Below, piece by piece: positions 33,144 through 42,350 of a stretch of DNA of 64,000 nt. This stretch comes from Bog-756 sp963813525. Its GTDB lineage: Bacteria > Actinomycetota > Acidimicrobiia > Acidimicrobiales > RAAP-2. Where the stretch lies: assembly GCA_963813525.1 (NCBI GenBank), contig CAWEZI010000003.1, positions 1 to 64,000 of the forward strand, read 5' to 3'. Each line of letters starts with the position of its first letter. The stretch's first letter is position 1. The position numbers and the translations under genes were made by a program. The notes beneath the pieces were generated by a model that was not told where the DNA came from, ran no database searches, and was given only the letters and a program-made list of their open reading frames with translations.

Positions 33144-33755
33144 TCACGGTTGAAGCCGGGCCACGGTCCATGCGCCGGCCTGGGGCACATAGCGGAGTCG
33201 GTCGTGAAGTCGGTCGTGACGGTTCTGCCAGAACTCGAAGGCATCAGGGACCACCCGAAGTCCGCCCCACCAGCTCGGCCGGGGTATCTCCCGGCCCTCG
33301 TATTCGGCCGCCACCCGGTCGACCTTGGCCACCAACGTCGGGCGGTCGGCGATGATCTCGCTCTGGTCGGAAGCCAGGGCGCCGATCTGCGCACCACGGG
33401 GCCGGGTGGCGAAGTAGGCGTCGGCTTCGTCGTCGCCGACCAGCCGGACCGGTCCCTCGATCCGCACCTGACGCCCCCGCGGCGCCCAGTAGAAGAGGAG
33501 GGCAGCACGGGGATTGTCGGCGAGCTCCCTTCCCTTGCGGCTGCCGTAGTTGGTATAGAAAACAAACCCGTCCTCGTCCCAGTGCTTGAGAAGGACCATG
33601 CGCACCGAAGGCTGACCACTGGCGTCAGCGGAAGCCAGCGCCATGGCCTCCGGGTTGGGCACCACGCTGGCGGCGTCGATGAACCACCGTTCGAACTGGG
33701 CGAAGGGATCGGGATCGACGTCGGACTCGAGGAGGGGCAGAGAATCGTCGTCCAT
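33144..33755 (-). CDS. pdxH: Pyridoxamine 5'-phosphate oxidase
   Basis: The 203-residue FMN enzyme oxidises pyridoxamine or pyridoxine phosphate to pyridoxal phosphate. It has the PdxH pattern: PSVRMVLLKHWDEDGFVFYT, NYGSRKGREL, RQVRIEGPVRLV, and the C-terminal EFWQNRHDRLHDR substrate-binding motif. The length is usual for the family. ATG 33755 is preferred; GTG 33773 would add six residues. It is divergent from a PLP-dependent class V aminotransferase, an obvious user of its product. Confidence 0.92.
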   Translation of the reverse strand: MDDDSLPLLESDVDPDPFAQFERWFIDAASVVPNPEAMALASADASGQPSVRMVLLKHWDEDGFVFYTNYGSRKGRELADNPRAALLFYWAPRGRQVRIEGPVRLVGDDEADAYFATRPRGAQIGALASDQSEIIADRPTLVAKVDRVAAEYEGREIPRPSWWGGLRVVPDAFEFWQNRHDRLHDRLRYVPQAGAWTVARLQP

Positions 33756-33901
33756 CGAAAGGACCCTAGCCACACCCCCCGTGCCGTCCCCGCCTGTCCG
33801 TCCCTGCCTCCGTCATCTGAGCGCCGACCTGCTGCTGGACGGCAACCCCACGGCGACCCGGCACAATCGGAGCCCCGGTGTTGTGCCGGTAGATTCCTGG
33901 G

Positions 33902-35092
33902 GTGATCGGCACCATTGATGTCGCAGCCGAAAGAGGGGCCACACCCGGGTGCGCACATGTGGCCCATCTCAACAACGCCGGGGCCGCCCTTCCCACCGCC
34001 GCCACGGTCGAGACCATGGTGAGCCACCTGCGACTCGAGTCCGAAAGGGGCGGGTACGAGGCGGCGGTGATGGTGGCCGACCGCCTGGACGCCCTACGGG
34101 CCTCGGCGGCGCGGCTGCTGGGCGCCGCTGCCGATGAGGTGGTGGTGACCGGCTCGGATACCCAGGCCTGGTCCAAGGCACTGTGGGGCTTCGCCCTCGG
34201 TGGTGGTATCGATCGGGGACAGCATCTGGTCGCCGATCGGATCGCCTACGACAGCCACTACATGGGCCTCCTCCAGGTCTGCCGGCTGACCGGTGCCACC
34301 ATCGAGGTGGTACCGAGCACGGCGGACGGGACGATCGACCTCGAGGCGCTGGCCGACCTCCTCGGATCGGGACGGGTGGCGCTGGCCTCCATCACCCAGG
34401 TGGGCACCCACCGCGGGCTGGTCAACCCGGTGGAAGAGGTGGGTGCGCTCTGCCGGCCCGCCGGCGTTCCCTTCTTCCTCGACGCCTGTCAGAGCAGCGG
34501 CCAGCTTCCGGTGGACGTCGCCGCCATCGGGTGCGACGTGGCTACCAGCACCGGCCGCAAGTGGCTGCGCGGTCCGCGGGGGACCGGACTGCTCTATGTC
34601 CGGTCCGGGTTCGCCGACCGGCTCAACCCGCCGGGTGTCGGCGCCAGCGCCGCGGTATGGGAGGACGCCCAGCACTACGCCCTGCGTCCCGGCACCGAGC
34701 GTCTCCTCGAGTTCGAGGTGCCCATCGCCGCCCACCTCGGGTTGGGGGTGGCTATCGACCACGCACTGGACATAGGGGTGGATGTCATCGCCGTCAGGGT
34801 GACCGAACTGGCCGAGCGACTGCGCCAGGGGCTGGCTTCGGTGGACGGGGTGGCCGTACACGACGGCGGTTCCCGTCGGTGCGGGATCGTGACCTTCACA
34901 TCGGCACGAGCCACGCCCGTCCAGGTCAAGGAGCGGGCCGCGGCCGCCGGCATCAACGTGTCGGTAACCGAGGCGCCCTGGGCTCGTCTGGACATGGCGC
35001 CACCGCATCCCACCGCCGTGGCCCGGGCCTCCCCCCACTATTACAACACCGAAGGTGAGCTCGACCGCCTGATCGAGGTGGTCGCCGCCTGA
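33902..35092 (+). CDS. Class V aminotransferase-fold PLP enzyme
   Basis: The 396-residue protein has the NifS/class V fold: LNNAGAALPTAATVETM near the N-terminus, VPFFLDACQSSGQ with the PLP-pyridine Asp, and TSTGRKWLRGPRGTGLLYV with the Schiff-base Lys. Relatives include cysteine desulfurases, isopenicillin-N epimerase-like proteins and the EgtE lyase of ergothioneine synthesis; no egt genes are nearby and no catalytic Cys loop is visible, so the reaction is open. The GTG start has no Shine-Dalgarno, and a TAGATT -10-like box (33890-33895) lies six bases upstream, indicating leaderless expression. Confidence 0.85.
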   Translation: MIGTIDVAAERGATPGCAHVAHLNNAGAALPTAATVETMVSHLRLESERGGYEAAVMVADRLDALRASAARLLGAAADEVVVTGSDTQAWSKALWGFALGGGIDRGQHLVADRIAYDSHYMGLLQVCRLTGATIEVVPSTADGTIDLEALADLLGSGRVALASITQVGTHRGLVNPVEEVGALCRPAGVPFFLDACQSSGQLPVDVAAIGCDVATSTGRKWLRGPRGTGLLYVRSGFADRLNPPGVGASAAVWEDAQHYALRPGTERLLEFEVPIAAHLGLGVAIDHALDIGVDVIAVRVTELAERLRQGLASVDGVAVHDGGSRRCGIVTFTSARATPVQVKERAAAAGINVSVTEAPWARLDMAPPHPTAVARASPHYYNTEGELDRLIEVVAA

Positions 35093-35125
35093 GTGGAGGT
35101 TGAGGCAGAAACTGAAGCGGCGGGG

Positions 35126-35572
35126 TCAGGCCGGTCGGACGGATCCCCCACCGTCGGATCGGGCCGACCATCCGGTCATCGCCTCCACCCGGAAAACGAT
35201 CAGGTCGGCAAAGGCCGCTTGCTGGTAGGGGGGATACTTGGCCCGGAGCAGTGCCGCCAACGTCGATCGTTCCCCGTCGGTGGCGTCCCTCTGTGTCAGT
35301 GATGCCCGCACCCACCACAATCGGGTCCAGTCGAGAGCATCCCAATGGTCGCAGAGCAGGGCGGCCCGCGGGTCGGCGACGAGATTCTTCACCCGTTGGA
35401 GGTCCGTCGACACCTTGGGCTTGACCTGGTCGACGGGAACGACCACGGTCCGGTCGGCCACCGCGAAACAGACCGGCACTGCATCGACGCCGCGCCGGGG
35501 GTGCCGGGTGGCCAGCACGCCTCGCTCGGCTCGGGCCATCAGTACCTCGCAGTGGGACCGCTCGAGCCTCAC
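35126..35572 (-). CDS. PPOX-class F420/FMN-dependent protein (Rv0121-like)
   Basis: The 148-residue protein has the split-barrel PPOX fold: ARAERGVLATRHPRRGVDAVPVCFAV, then PKVSTDLQRVKNLVADPRAALLCD and WWVRASL. The N-terminal pattern resembles the mycobacterial Rv0121 group predicted to bind F420. The reaction is unknown. Start GTG 35572 is 15 bases after the tag stop, so it is the last gene of a three-gene unit with FMN reductase and tag. Confidence 0.82.
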   Translation of the reverse strand: MRLERSHCEVLMARAERGVLATRHPRRGVDAVPVCFAVADRTVVVPVDQVKPKVSTDLQRVKNLVADPRAALLCDHWDALDWTRLWWVRASLTQRDATDGERSTLAALLRAKYPPYQQAAFADLIVFRVEAMTGWSARSDGGGSVRPA

Positions 35573-35587
35573 CGGGCCCGTCTCCCT

Positions 35588-36151
35588 CTACCGCTTGCTC
35601 GGGCAGGTGACCAGATGGTCATCGATGACTCCCACTGATTGAAGGTAGGAGTAGACGATGGTCGAACCGACGAAGGTGAGCCCGCGCCGTTTGAGATCCT
35701 TGGACAGGCGGTCCGACAGTTCGGACCAGCCCGGCACGTCGGCCATCGATCGGGGCGTGTTGACCACCCGTTTGCCATCGACCCAGGCCCACAGGTAGTC
35801 GTCGAACGAGCCGTGGTCGTCCTCGATGGCCAACACGGCTCGGGCGTTGGTCACCGTGCCCCGAACCTTGAGGCGGTTGCGGACGATGCCGGGGTCTTCG
35901 AGCAGGCGGGCGATCTTGTCCTCACCGAAACGGGAGACCCGTCGTGGGTCGAAGCCGGCGAAGGCCCGGCGGTAGTTGTCCCGCTTGTTGAGGATGGTGG
36001 ACCACGACAAGCCGGCCTGGGCCCCTTCGAGAATGAGCATCTCGAAGAGGTGATTCTCGTCGTGCGACGGTACGCCCCATTCGTCGTCGTGGTAACGGCG
36101 CATGATCTCAGAGGAGTCCGCCCAGTCACAACGATGAGGGGCGACGGTCAC
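35588..36151 (-). CDS. tag: DNA-3-methyladenine glycosylase I
   Basis: The 187-residue enzyme excises 3-methyladenine from alkylated DNA. It shows the TagI zinc site: RCDWA near the N-terminus, YHDDEWGVP, and HLVTCPSKR at the C-terminus. The central NLFEMLILEGAQAGLSW-like helix (here HLFEMLILEGAQAGLSWSTI) is diagnostic. GTG 36151 overlaps the stop of the FMN reductase gene as GTGA. Length is normal. Confidence 0.95.
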   Translation of the reverse strand: MTVAPHRCDWADSSEIMRRYHDDEWGVPSHDENHLFEMLILEGAQAGLSWSTILNKRDNYRRAFAGFDPRRVSRFGEDKIARLLEDPGIVRNRLKVRGTVTNARAVLAIEDDHGSFDDYLWAWVDGKRVVNTPRSMADVPGWSELSDRLSKDLKRRGLTFVGSTIVYSYLQSVGVIDDHLVTCPSKR

Positions 36152-36711
36152 CCGCCCTCCCCGACACCGCCGGCCCCGTCCGGGGCTCCCTGCAGGAAGG
36201 CGCGGGCCAGCCGGGCCTCGGCCAGCGCAGATCCCATCACGTCGAGAAGGGCGGTCCCCGGGCTGTTGTCCTCGAAGTCGCGGCCGGTGGCATAGACCAC
36301 TGTGGGGACCGTCCAGCCGCCGAGGCTGGCCACCACGGCCCGGCCGCCGGTGTCGAGAGCGAGGAAATGGGTGGGCGCTGCCGCCGTGGCACAGAGGACG
36401 ACGGCCGTCCGCACCAGAGCGTCGGTGGGGAACCGGTCGAGGAAGGCCTTGAGAGCACCGCTGTAGGTGGCCCGGTAGACCGGAGTGGCGAGCACCAGAA
36501 TGCCGGCGCTCGACGCCAAGGCGACGGCCGCGTCCACCGCCGGGTCGGGCCGACGGCCCAGGAGTCCTTCGGCCGGGAGCTCGATCAGATCGAGGAGACG
36601 ACCGCTTCCCTCGATGTCCAGGGCGGACCGGGCCAGAGCCCGGGTCTTCGATGTCGGGGAGTCGCCGGCGCTGACGGAAACCAACGGGGCGGGGGCGACC
36701 GATGAGGTCAT
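36148..36711 (-). CDS. NADPH-dependent FMN reductase family protein
   Basis: The 187-residue flavodoxin-fold protein has a phosphate-binding loop SAGDSPTSKTRALAR and the motif ATPVYRATYSGALKAFLDRF typical of SsuE-like FMN reductases. It supplies reduced FMN to a monooxygenase or acts as a quinone reductase. ATG 36711 starts the conserved fold; the frame upstream is unrelated. It overlaps tag and may also serve the PPOX protein downstream. Confidence 0.86.
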   Translation of the reverse strand: MTSSVAPAPLVSVSAGDSPTSKTRALARSALDIEGSGRLLDLIELPAEGLLGRRPDPAVDAAVALASSAGILVLATPVYRATYSGALKAFLDRFPTDALVRTAVVLCATAAAPTHFLALDTGGRAVVASLGGWTVPTVVYATGRDFEDNSPGTALLDVMGSALAEARLARAFLQGAPDGAGGVGEGG

Positions 36712-36829
36712 GGAGCGCAGCCTAACCACCCGGTGTTGACGGCCGAGAGGCCCGGACCGGGGGCGGACCACCACCACTTGCAGCCACCCGTTCCCCCCGC
36801 CGGGCCGGCACCAGGTGCGAAGATGGACC

Positions 36830-37231
36830 ATGGACACGACTCTGGTCTCCGTCTACGCCGGCGATCGGACTGTCATCGATCTGACGGCGGAAGTCGCTCA
36901 TTTCTGTGCCGACCACGGCGACGGACTTGTCAATGTCTTCGCTCCCCATGCCACCGCCGGTCTCGCCCTCATGGAGGTGGGCTCCGGCTCGGAGCGCGAC
37001 GTGGCCGAGGCGATCGAGCGGCTTGTTCCCCGAGATGACCGCTACCGCCACCGTCATGGGGCCAGTGGACACGGAGCCGACCACGTACTCCCGGTGTTGG
37101 TCAGCCCGACGCTGACCATTCCGGTCGTACAGGGGAAGATGCAACTGGGTACGTGGCAGAGCGTGGTCATGGTCGACACCAACGGTGACAACCCCCACCG
37201 CCAGGTCCGGCTCAGTTTCGTCGTCGGGTAG
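36830..37231 (+). CDS. YjbQ/UPF0047 family protein
   Basis: The 133-residue protein has the YjbQ features: VNVFAPHATAGLALMEVGSG, a His-rich segment RYRHRHGASGHGADH that binds metal, and the C-terminal GTWQSVVMVD. Members have weak thiamine-phosphate synthase activity in E. coli, but the physiological role is unsettled. ATG 36830 is preferred over GTG 36815. It stands 118 bases from the divergent FMN reductase gene. Confidence 0.9.
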   Translation: MDTTLVSVYAGDRTVIDLTAEVAHFCADHGDGLVNVFAPHATAGLALMEVGSGSERDVAEAIERLVPRDDRYRHRHGASGHGADHVLPVLVSPTLTIPVVQGKMQLGTWQSVVMVDTNGDNPHRQVRLSFVVG

Positions 37232-37366
37232 CCGGCCCTACGATGGGGCCGTCGAGGCCCGCAGAGGAATCACCACGGATTGCCCGATGTCGGCCTCGGC
37301 TGGCGCTGGTCTTTCGTGCTCGGCCCAGGCCGGCCCGACGGGAGCCCCGCACACCAGGAACCTGCC

Positions 37367-38833
37367 ATGCCCTTGATCCGCATCAACCCCAAGATCAGCG
37401 TCAGCGTCGTCTTCGTGGCCGCCATGTTCATGAACATCATGGACATCACCATTGTCAATGTGGCACTCCCCTCCATCGGTCGGCAGTTCAACGTTTCGGA
37501 GACCGCGCTCGACGCCGTGGCCGTCGGCTACCTGGTCAGCCTGGCCGTCTTCATTCCGGCCGCCGGCTGGCTGGGTGACCGGTTCGGGTCCAAACGGGTA
37601 CTCCTGCTGGCCATCGCCCTGTTCACCGGGGCGTCGGCCCTGTGCGGCATGGCCGACAGTCTGTCCGAGCTCGTCCTGTTCCGGGTCATCCAGGGAGTGG
37701 GAGGGGGCATGCTGACGCCGGTGGGCATGGCCATGCTGTTCCGCACCTTCCCGCCCGAGGAGCGGGTCCGGGCCTCGAGCATCCTCACCGTCCCCACCGC
37801 GGTGGCACCGGCCCTCGGTCCAGTGCTCGGCGGGCTGTTGGTGACCAGCCTGTCGTGGCGCTGGGTCTTCTTCGTCAACGTTCCCATCGGCATCGCCGCC
37901 ATCGCCTTCGGAATCGTGTTCCTCGAACCGAACCGTCAGCCGCACCCGGGGCGGTTCGACCTCCCCGGCTTCCTGCTGTCCGGTATCGGCTTCGCCTCTC
38001 TCATGTTCGGGGTGAGCGAGGGTCCCGACCGGGGTTGGGGAAGTGCCGAAATACTCGGAAGTATCGGCGTCGGCCTGGCTCTTCTCGGGTGGATGGTGGC
38101 CGTCGAGCTCCGCACCAGGCAGCCTCTGCTCAAGCTGCGCCTCTATGGCAACCGGCTCTTCCGGTCCACCAGCACGGTGATCATGATCGCCATGGCCGCC
38201 TTTTTGGGCGTGCTGTTCGCCGCGCCCCTGTTCTTCCAGATCGCCCTGGGCCTGTCCGCCCTGCAGTCCGGGCTCAACACCTTCCCCGAGGCCATCGGCG
38301 TGATGGTCGGGGCACAGATCGCCTCACGCCTCCTCTATCCGCGGTTCGGGCCCCGCCGCTTGGTGGCAGCCGGCCTGGTCGGCGTGGCCGCCTCCGCCGC
38401 GCTCATGTCGCTGGTCGGGTTCGAAACCAACCTGTGGTGGATGAGGGTGCTCATGTTCACCATGGGGCTGTCGATGGCCCAAGTCATCGTGTCGTCGCAG
38501 GCCGCATCGTTCGCCACCGTCTCCCCCGCCGACACCGGCTACGCCTCCTCCCTGTTCAACAGCCAGCGCCAACTGGGGAGCGCAGTGGGCGTCTCCCTGG
38601 TCACCACCGTCATCGCCGCGGTGGGGGCCACCCACCTGGTAGCAGGACACACGGTGGCCAATCTGGCCGCCTACCACGCCGCCTTTCTGACCGCCTCGGG
38701 CATTGCCCTGATCGGCGCCCTGGTGGCCCTGACCATTGCCGACGTGGATGCGGCGGCCACCATGGTGCGCCGTGGCCGGCGGGCCGCCGCCCCGCAGCCG
38801 GCATCGACCTCGGCGGCCGGGTCCGTTGCCTGA
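37367..38833 (+). CDS. MFS drug exporter, DHA2 family
   Basis: The 488-residue transporter has about fourteen helices, with NIMDITIVNVALPSIGRQF in helix 1, GWLGDRFGSKRVLL (motif A), RVIQGVGGGMLTPVGMAML, and PALGPVLGGLL (motif C of antiporters). It should export drugs or metabolites by proton antiport. ATG 37367 is chosen; the frame is open upstream to 37280 with no similarity. There is no adjacent regulator gene; a hydrolase pseudogene follows 47 bases later. Confidence 0.9.
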   Translation: MPLIRINPKISVSVVFVAAMFMNIMDITIVNVALPSIGRQFNVSETALDAVAVGYLVSLAVFIPAAGWLGDRFGSKRVLLLAIALFTGASALCGMADSLSELVLFRVIQGVGGGMLTPVGMAMLFRTFPPEERVRASSILTVPTAVAPALGPVLGGLLVTSLSWRWVFFVNVPIGIAAIAFGIVFLEPNRQPHPGRFDLPGFLLSGIGFASLMFGVSEGPDRGWGSAEILGSIGVGLALLGWMVAVELRTRQPLLKLRLYGNRLFRSTSTVIMIAMAAFLGVLFAAPLFFQIALGLSALQSGLNTFPEAIGVMVGAQIASRLLYPRFGPRRLVAAGLVGVAASAALMSLVGFETNLWWMRVLMFTMGLSMAQVIVSSQAASFATVSPADTGYASSLFNSQRQLGSAVGVSLVTTVIAAVGATHLVAGHTVANLAAYHAAFLTASGIALIGALVALTIADVDAAATMVRRGRRAAAPQPASTSAAGSVA

Positions 38834-38880
38834 TCGACCGGCCCTGGCTGCTCGGTTGCCGGCCGTCCGCGGCTAGCGGC

Positions 38881-39685
38881 ATGGCCACCGCCCTGTCCGC
38901 CGACGGCGTCGAACTCTTCTACCAGCGCCGGGGCACGGGCACCCGGCTGCTCTTCCTGCTCGGCTCGGGCATGACGGTCGAAGCATCGGGCCTGCTGGTC
39001 GAACTGTTCGCTCGGCCCTTCGATCTGGCCGTCGGCGACTACCGGGGCTTGGGCCGCAGTGGCCCGCCGCCCGGCCCCTACGGGACGGCGACCTGTGCGG
39101 CCGACGCCCTGGCGGTCATGGATGCGGCCGGGTGGTCCTCGGCCCGGGTGCTCGGTGTGAGCTTCGGCGGAATGGTGGCCCAGGAGCTGGCGGTAACCGC
39201 CCCTCGGCGGGTCGAACGCCTGGCCCTGCTGTGCACATCACCGGGCGGGGCGGGCGGGTCCGTCCTACCCCTTGCACGAGCTGGCCGGGCTGTCCGACGC
39301 CGAGCGGGGTGACCGTGGGCGACTCCTGCTCGATCGTCGCTTCGACCCGGCGTGGCTGTCCTCTCACCGCGGTGACCGGGCCTTGGCCGACGCCATGGCT
39401 GACCGCGGCAGGACGGAGGGTCACCCGGAGGATCCGTCGACCGAGACCGGTCGGCGCCTCCAACTCGAAGCCCGTCGCACCCACGACGTGTGGGATCGCC
39501 TCGACCGCATCGCCTGTCCGACGTTGGTTGCATGTGGTCGGTTCGACGGGATCGCGCCACCAGCCAACAGTGCGGCCATTGCCTCCCGCATCGCCGGGGC
39601 CGAGCTGCACACCTACGAGGGCGGTCACGCCTTTATGGCCCAGGACCGGCGCAGCATCACCGAGGTGGTGGCATTCCTCTCATGA
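38881..39685 (+). pseudogene. Alpha/beta hydrolase split by a one-base frameshift
   Basis: The first part (ATG 38881) encodes a hydrolase N-terminus with GYD-type strands and nucleophile elbow GVSFGGMVAQE, reaching LLCTSPGGAGGS. At about 39262 the frame must gain one base to continue as SYPLHELAGL, which then runs to HAFMAQDRRS with the catalytic His and a TGA at 39685. In its own frame the first half stops at 39312. One extra base (near CCGTCC, 39260-39265) explains the break. It may be a real inactivation or a sequence error; nothing suggests programmed shifting. It is related to 3-oxoadipate enol-lactonase-like hydrolases. Confidence 0.8.
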
Positions 39686-39780
39686 TGCTGCGACCGCCGG
39701 GCCGGCGGTGCCCCGAGGCCGGAGGCCAAAGGCCAGAGGCCACAAGGGTTGTGGCCCGGCGACGCGGCAGCGGGGACCCC

Positions 39781-42162
39781 TCAGCCGGTGAGGGTGAGGG
39801 TGAAATCTTGAGAGACCGCCGTGGCCTTCTTCCCTTTGCCGTACACGGCCCGGATCACCAGGGCGTACGTGCCGACCGTGTCTTTGGCCTTGGGCGTGCC
39901 CGAGAGGATCCCCGTCCTGGCCGCAAAGGACAGCCCGGCCGGGCGCTCCCCCTTCATGGTCAGCGAGGTGGGTGGGCCGGTAGTGACCACGGTGAAGGAG
40001 AAGTGCTGGCCCACCGTGGCCGTTGCGTGATCGGCACTGGTGATGGCCACCCCGACTGTCCAGGTGAAGGCGATCGTGGCCGAGGACCCGTCGGCATCCT
40101 GTGCCTTGACCACGACCCCGAAGGTGCCGATGGCGTCGACCGTTCCCGAAATGAGGCCGTCGGCGCTGTCGATGGAAAGCCCGGTGGGCAGGCCGGTGGC
40201 GCTGTAGGTGAGACTCTGACCCGGTGTGGCATCGGTGGCCTCGATGGACAGGCTCACCGGGTCGTCGAGAAGACTGGTCTGGTTACCCGGATCGGTGACC
40301 GAGACCGGATTGGGCACGACATTGTCACAGAGCAGTGAGGGAAGGGCGGCGGCATTCGGGGTCCCGAGGCCAGTGGCCATGTCGTAGCCGACCAGGGCGG
40401 GGTAGAGCCCGTCGTTGGTCCCGGTCAGGTCGTTGTCGCCCGAGGTGATGTCGTAGAAGGCCGACGGGTGGGCCGCGGCCACCTCATAGAGGTCGGGGTT
40501 GGCGAAGCCGATGCCGCTGCCGCTGCAGGACGCCGAGGCATCCGCCAGGGCGAACAACGATGCCCACAACGGGGCGGCGAAGCTGGTCCCGCCCCAAGGC
40601 CCCCAACTCCCGCTCACGTACTCGAGGTAGGGGTAAGGACCGGCCAGGGCCGACACGTCAGGAGACTCACGGCAGTAGGAGCCTGACGGGGCGCCACAAG
40701 GGGTGCCCGAGGAATCGGCGTTGATGACCCCTATGCCCTGCGAGTCCGACTGGTAGCTGGGCATCTGCCAGAAGGTGGACACCCCGCCGCCGCTCGCCCC
40801 CCAGCAACATGTCGGTCCGTCGTTCCAGGCTGTTTCGGCGGGCGGGGTGCCGTCGGCCGTCCACTGGGTGCCGCCGGCCCCGGTGACGAAGGGCTGGCTG
40901 GAGGGGTCGTCGACCTCCAGCGAATCGTAGGCGTCGCCGCTTTCGACGCAGTCCTCCGAGCCCTCGTCGCCGGAGGCGGCCACGATGGTCTGGCCCTGGG
41001 TCGCCGCCTCCTCGAACAGCGTGTTCTCGGCCTGTGCGATGGCGCTACCGATGAAGGGCTCACACAGTCCCCACGAGGTCGAGACCACCGAGGCCTCGTC
41101 CGCCGACACGATGGCGTTGTAGGTGTCTAACCCGCCGGTATTGGTGTTCGGCCCCTCGTAGACGAGGACGTTGACGTCGGGCGCCAAAGCGGCCATCTGC
41201 TCGATGTCGATGTCGGCCTCGCCCACCCCCGCACGGCCCAGGGGGCCACCGTCGACATCAACGGTGGTGACCGGCAGCGAGGTGCCGAAGCACGACTGGT
41301 AGGCGGCTATGTCGGCGCTCTTGTACCCCTGGAGCTCGTAGAGGGCCACTGTCTGGCCCGAGCCGAGGTCGCCCTGGTTGTAGAGAGCGGGGAAGCCGTA
41401 AGCGGTGCCCACCTCATCGGCCGTGTAGGAGCCATCCTGGGCAGCGTCGGAGGCGGCCGTGGCGCACGCTTGTGGACCGGCTGACCCCCCGTCGGCCGAC
41501 GATCGGGGGGGAGCCCCGCCGGTGGCGGCGCGACCCAGTACAGGAGAGGGAAGAGCCAGATCGTCGAGACCGACCACGCCCTGTACCTCGGGCGCCACCG
41601 CGCTGGCCATCTGCGGTGCGGCCCGGTTGGCGAAGGCGATGCGACCCCCGGATACCCGGTACCGGGTGAAGCCGGTGGCGAAGGCGGTAGAAATTTGGGC
41701 AGCTGTGGCCCGGACCGGGATGCTCAGATGGTTGGCGCTGACCGTGCCCGGGTGGAGGCCGGCGGCGGTCAGGGCCGCATCCACCGAGGCAATGGCGGCG
41801 GGGGCCGGGCCGAACCGGGTCACGAACTGAGACTCGCGGAGGAAGTGGCGGAACGTCCCCGACCCGGGGGTGGAGACGGCGGTGGCGTAGGCCGCCAGTC
41901 CTCGGGGGTGGCGGGGCTGGAGCACGACATCGACCCGGAGCCGGGTGGCTCCCGGCAGTGCCGACACGGCAGCGGCCCCGCCAGGAAGAACGGGCGGGCG
42001 TCCGACCCTGACCTTGGCGCTGGTGGCTCCCGCCGGTGCACCACCGGTCACCACGGCCACGGCGAGGAGCCCGGTCAACCCGGCCACCAGGATCCGGCCG
42101 GCCCGAGGACCCCATCGGCGGGTTGCACCGGGCACAGCCATGCGGCCCTGGCCATCGATCAT
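39781..42162 (-). CDS. Secreted S53 (sedolisin/kumamolisin) serine-carboxyl peptidase
   Basis: The 793-residue preproprotein has a signal segment (about 22-46), a Pro-kumamolisin activation domain (about 60-205), and a peptidase domain. Catalytic residues are Glu315 and Asp319 in GVGEADIDIEQ, an Asp in ASGDEGS, and Ser in GGTSFAAP; the DMATGLGTPN loop binds calcium. The C-terminus carries two Ig-like putative domains (about 620-793). Sedolisins work at acid pH outside the cell, fitting an acid-tolerant organism. ATG 42162 is chosen because it leads straight into the signal. It lies 188 bases downstream of the phospholipase gene on the same strand. Confidence 0.92.
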   Translation of the reverse strand: MIDGQGRMAVPGATRRWGPRAGRILVAGLTGLLAVAVVTGGAPAGATSAKVRVGRPPVLPGGAAAVSALPGATRLRVDVVLQPRHPRGLAAYATAVSTPGSGTFRHFLRESQFVTRFGPAPAAIASVDAALTAAGLHPGTVSANHLSIPVRATAAQISTAFATGFTRYRVSGGRIAFANRAAPQMASAVAPEVQGVVGLDDLALPSPVLGRAATGGAPPRSSADGGSAGPQACATAASDAAQDGSYTADEVGTAYGFPALYNQGDLGSGQTVALYELQGYKSADIAAYQSCFGTSLPVTTVDVDGGPLGRAGVGEADIDIEQMAALAPDVNVLVYEGPNTNTGGLDTYNAIVSADEASVVSTSWGLCEPFIGSAIAQAENTLFEEAATQGQTIVAASGDEGSEDCVESGDAYDSLEVDDPSSQPFVTGAGGTQWTADGTPPAETAWNDGPTCCWGASGGGVSTFWQMPSYQSDSQGIGVINADSSGTPCGAPSGSYCRESPDVSALAGPYPYLEYVSGSWGPWGGTSFAAPLWASLFALADASASCSGSGIGFANPDLYEVAAAHPSAFYDITSGDNDLTGTNDGLYPALVGYDMATGLGTPNAAALPSLLCDNVVPNPVSVTDPGNQTSLLDDPVSLSIEATDATPGQSLTYSATGLPTGLSIDSADGLISGTVDAIGTFGVVVKAQDADGSSATIAFTWTVGVAITSADHATATVGQHFSFTVVTTGPPTSLTMKGERPAGLSFAARTGILSGTPKAKDTVGTYALVIRAVYGKGKKATAVSQDFTLTLTG

Positions 42163-42350
42163 GGTTCCCCCCGGATGTCGAGATGCACGTGTCGCCCCTG
42201 GTGCCCGCCCACGATTTTCTCCCGAGAGTCGCACCGACCGGCCTCAAAAGGCATCGTGCGGCCACCACCCTAGACCACGTCCTGGACAAACCGCAGGAGA
42301 TATTCAGCCGAAAGCCCTGCGAAGGACTAGCCGTCTTCAGACCTACCGGC

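Noticed and set aside
31647..33905. A 752-codon plus-strand open frame
   Set aside because: It is antisense to the thioesterase, acyl-CoA dehydrogenase and pdxH genes, all with clear signatures.
37642..38880. Upstream part of the open frame leading into the hydrolase
   Set aside because: It is a shifted frame through the MFS exporter gene; the hydrolase begins at ATG 38881.
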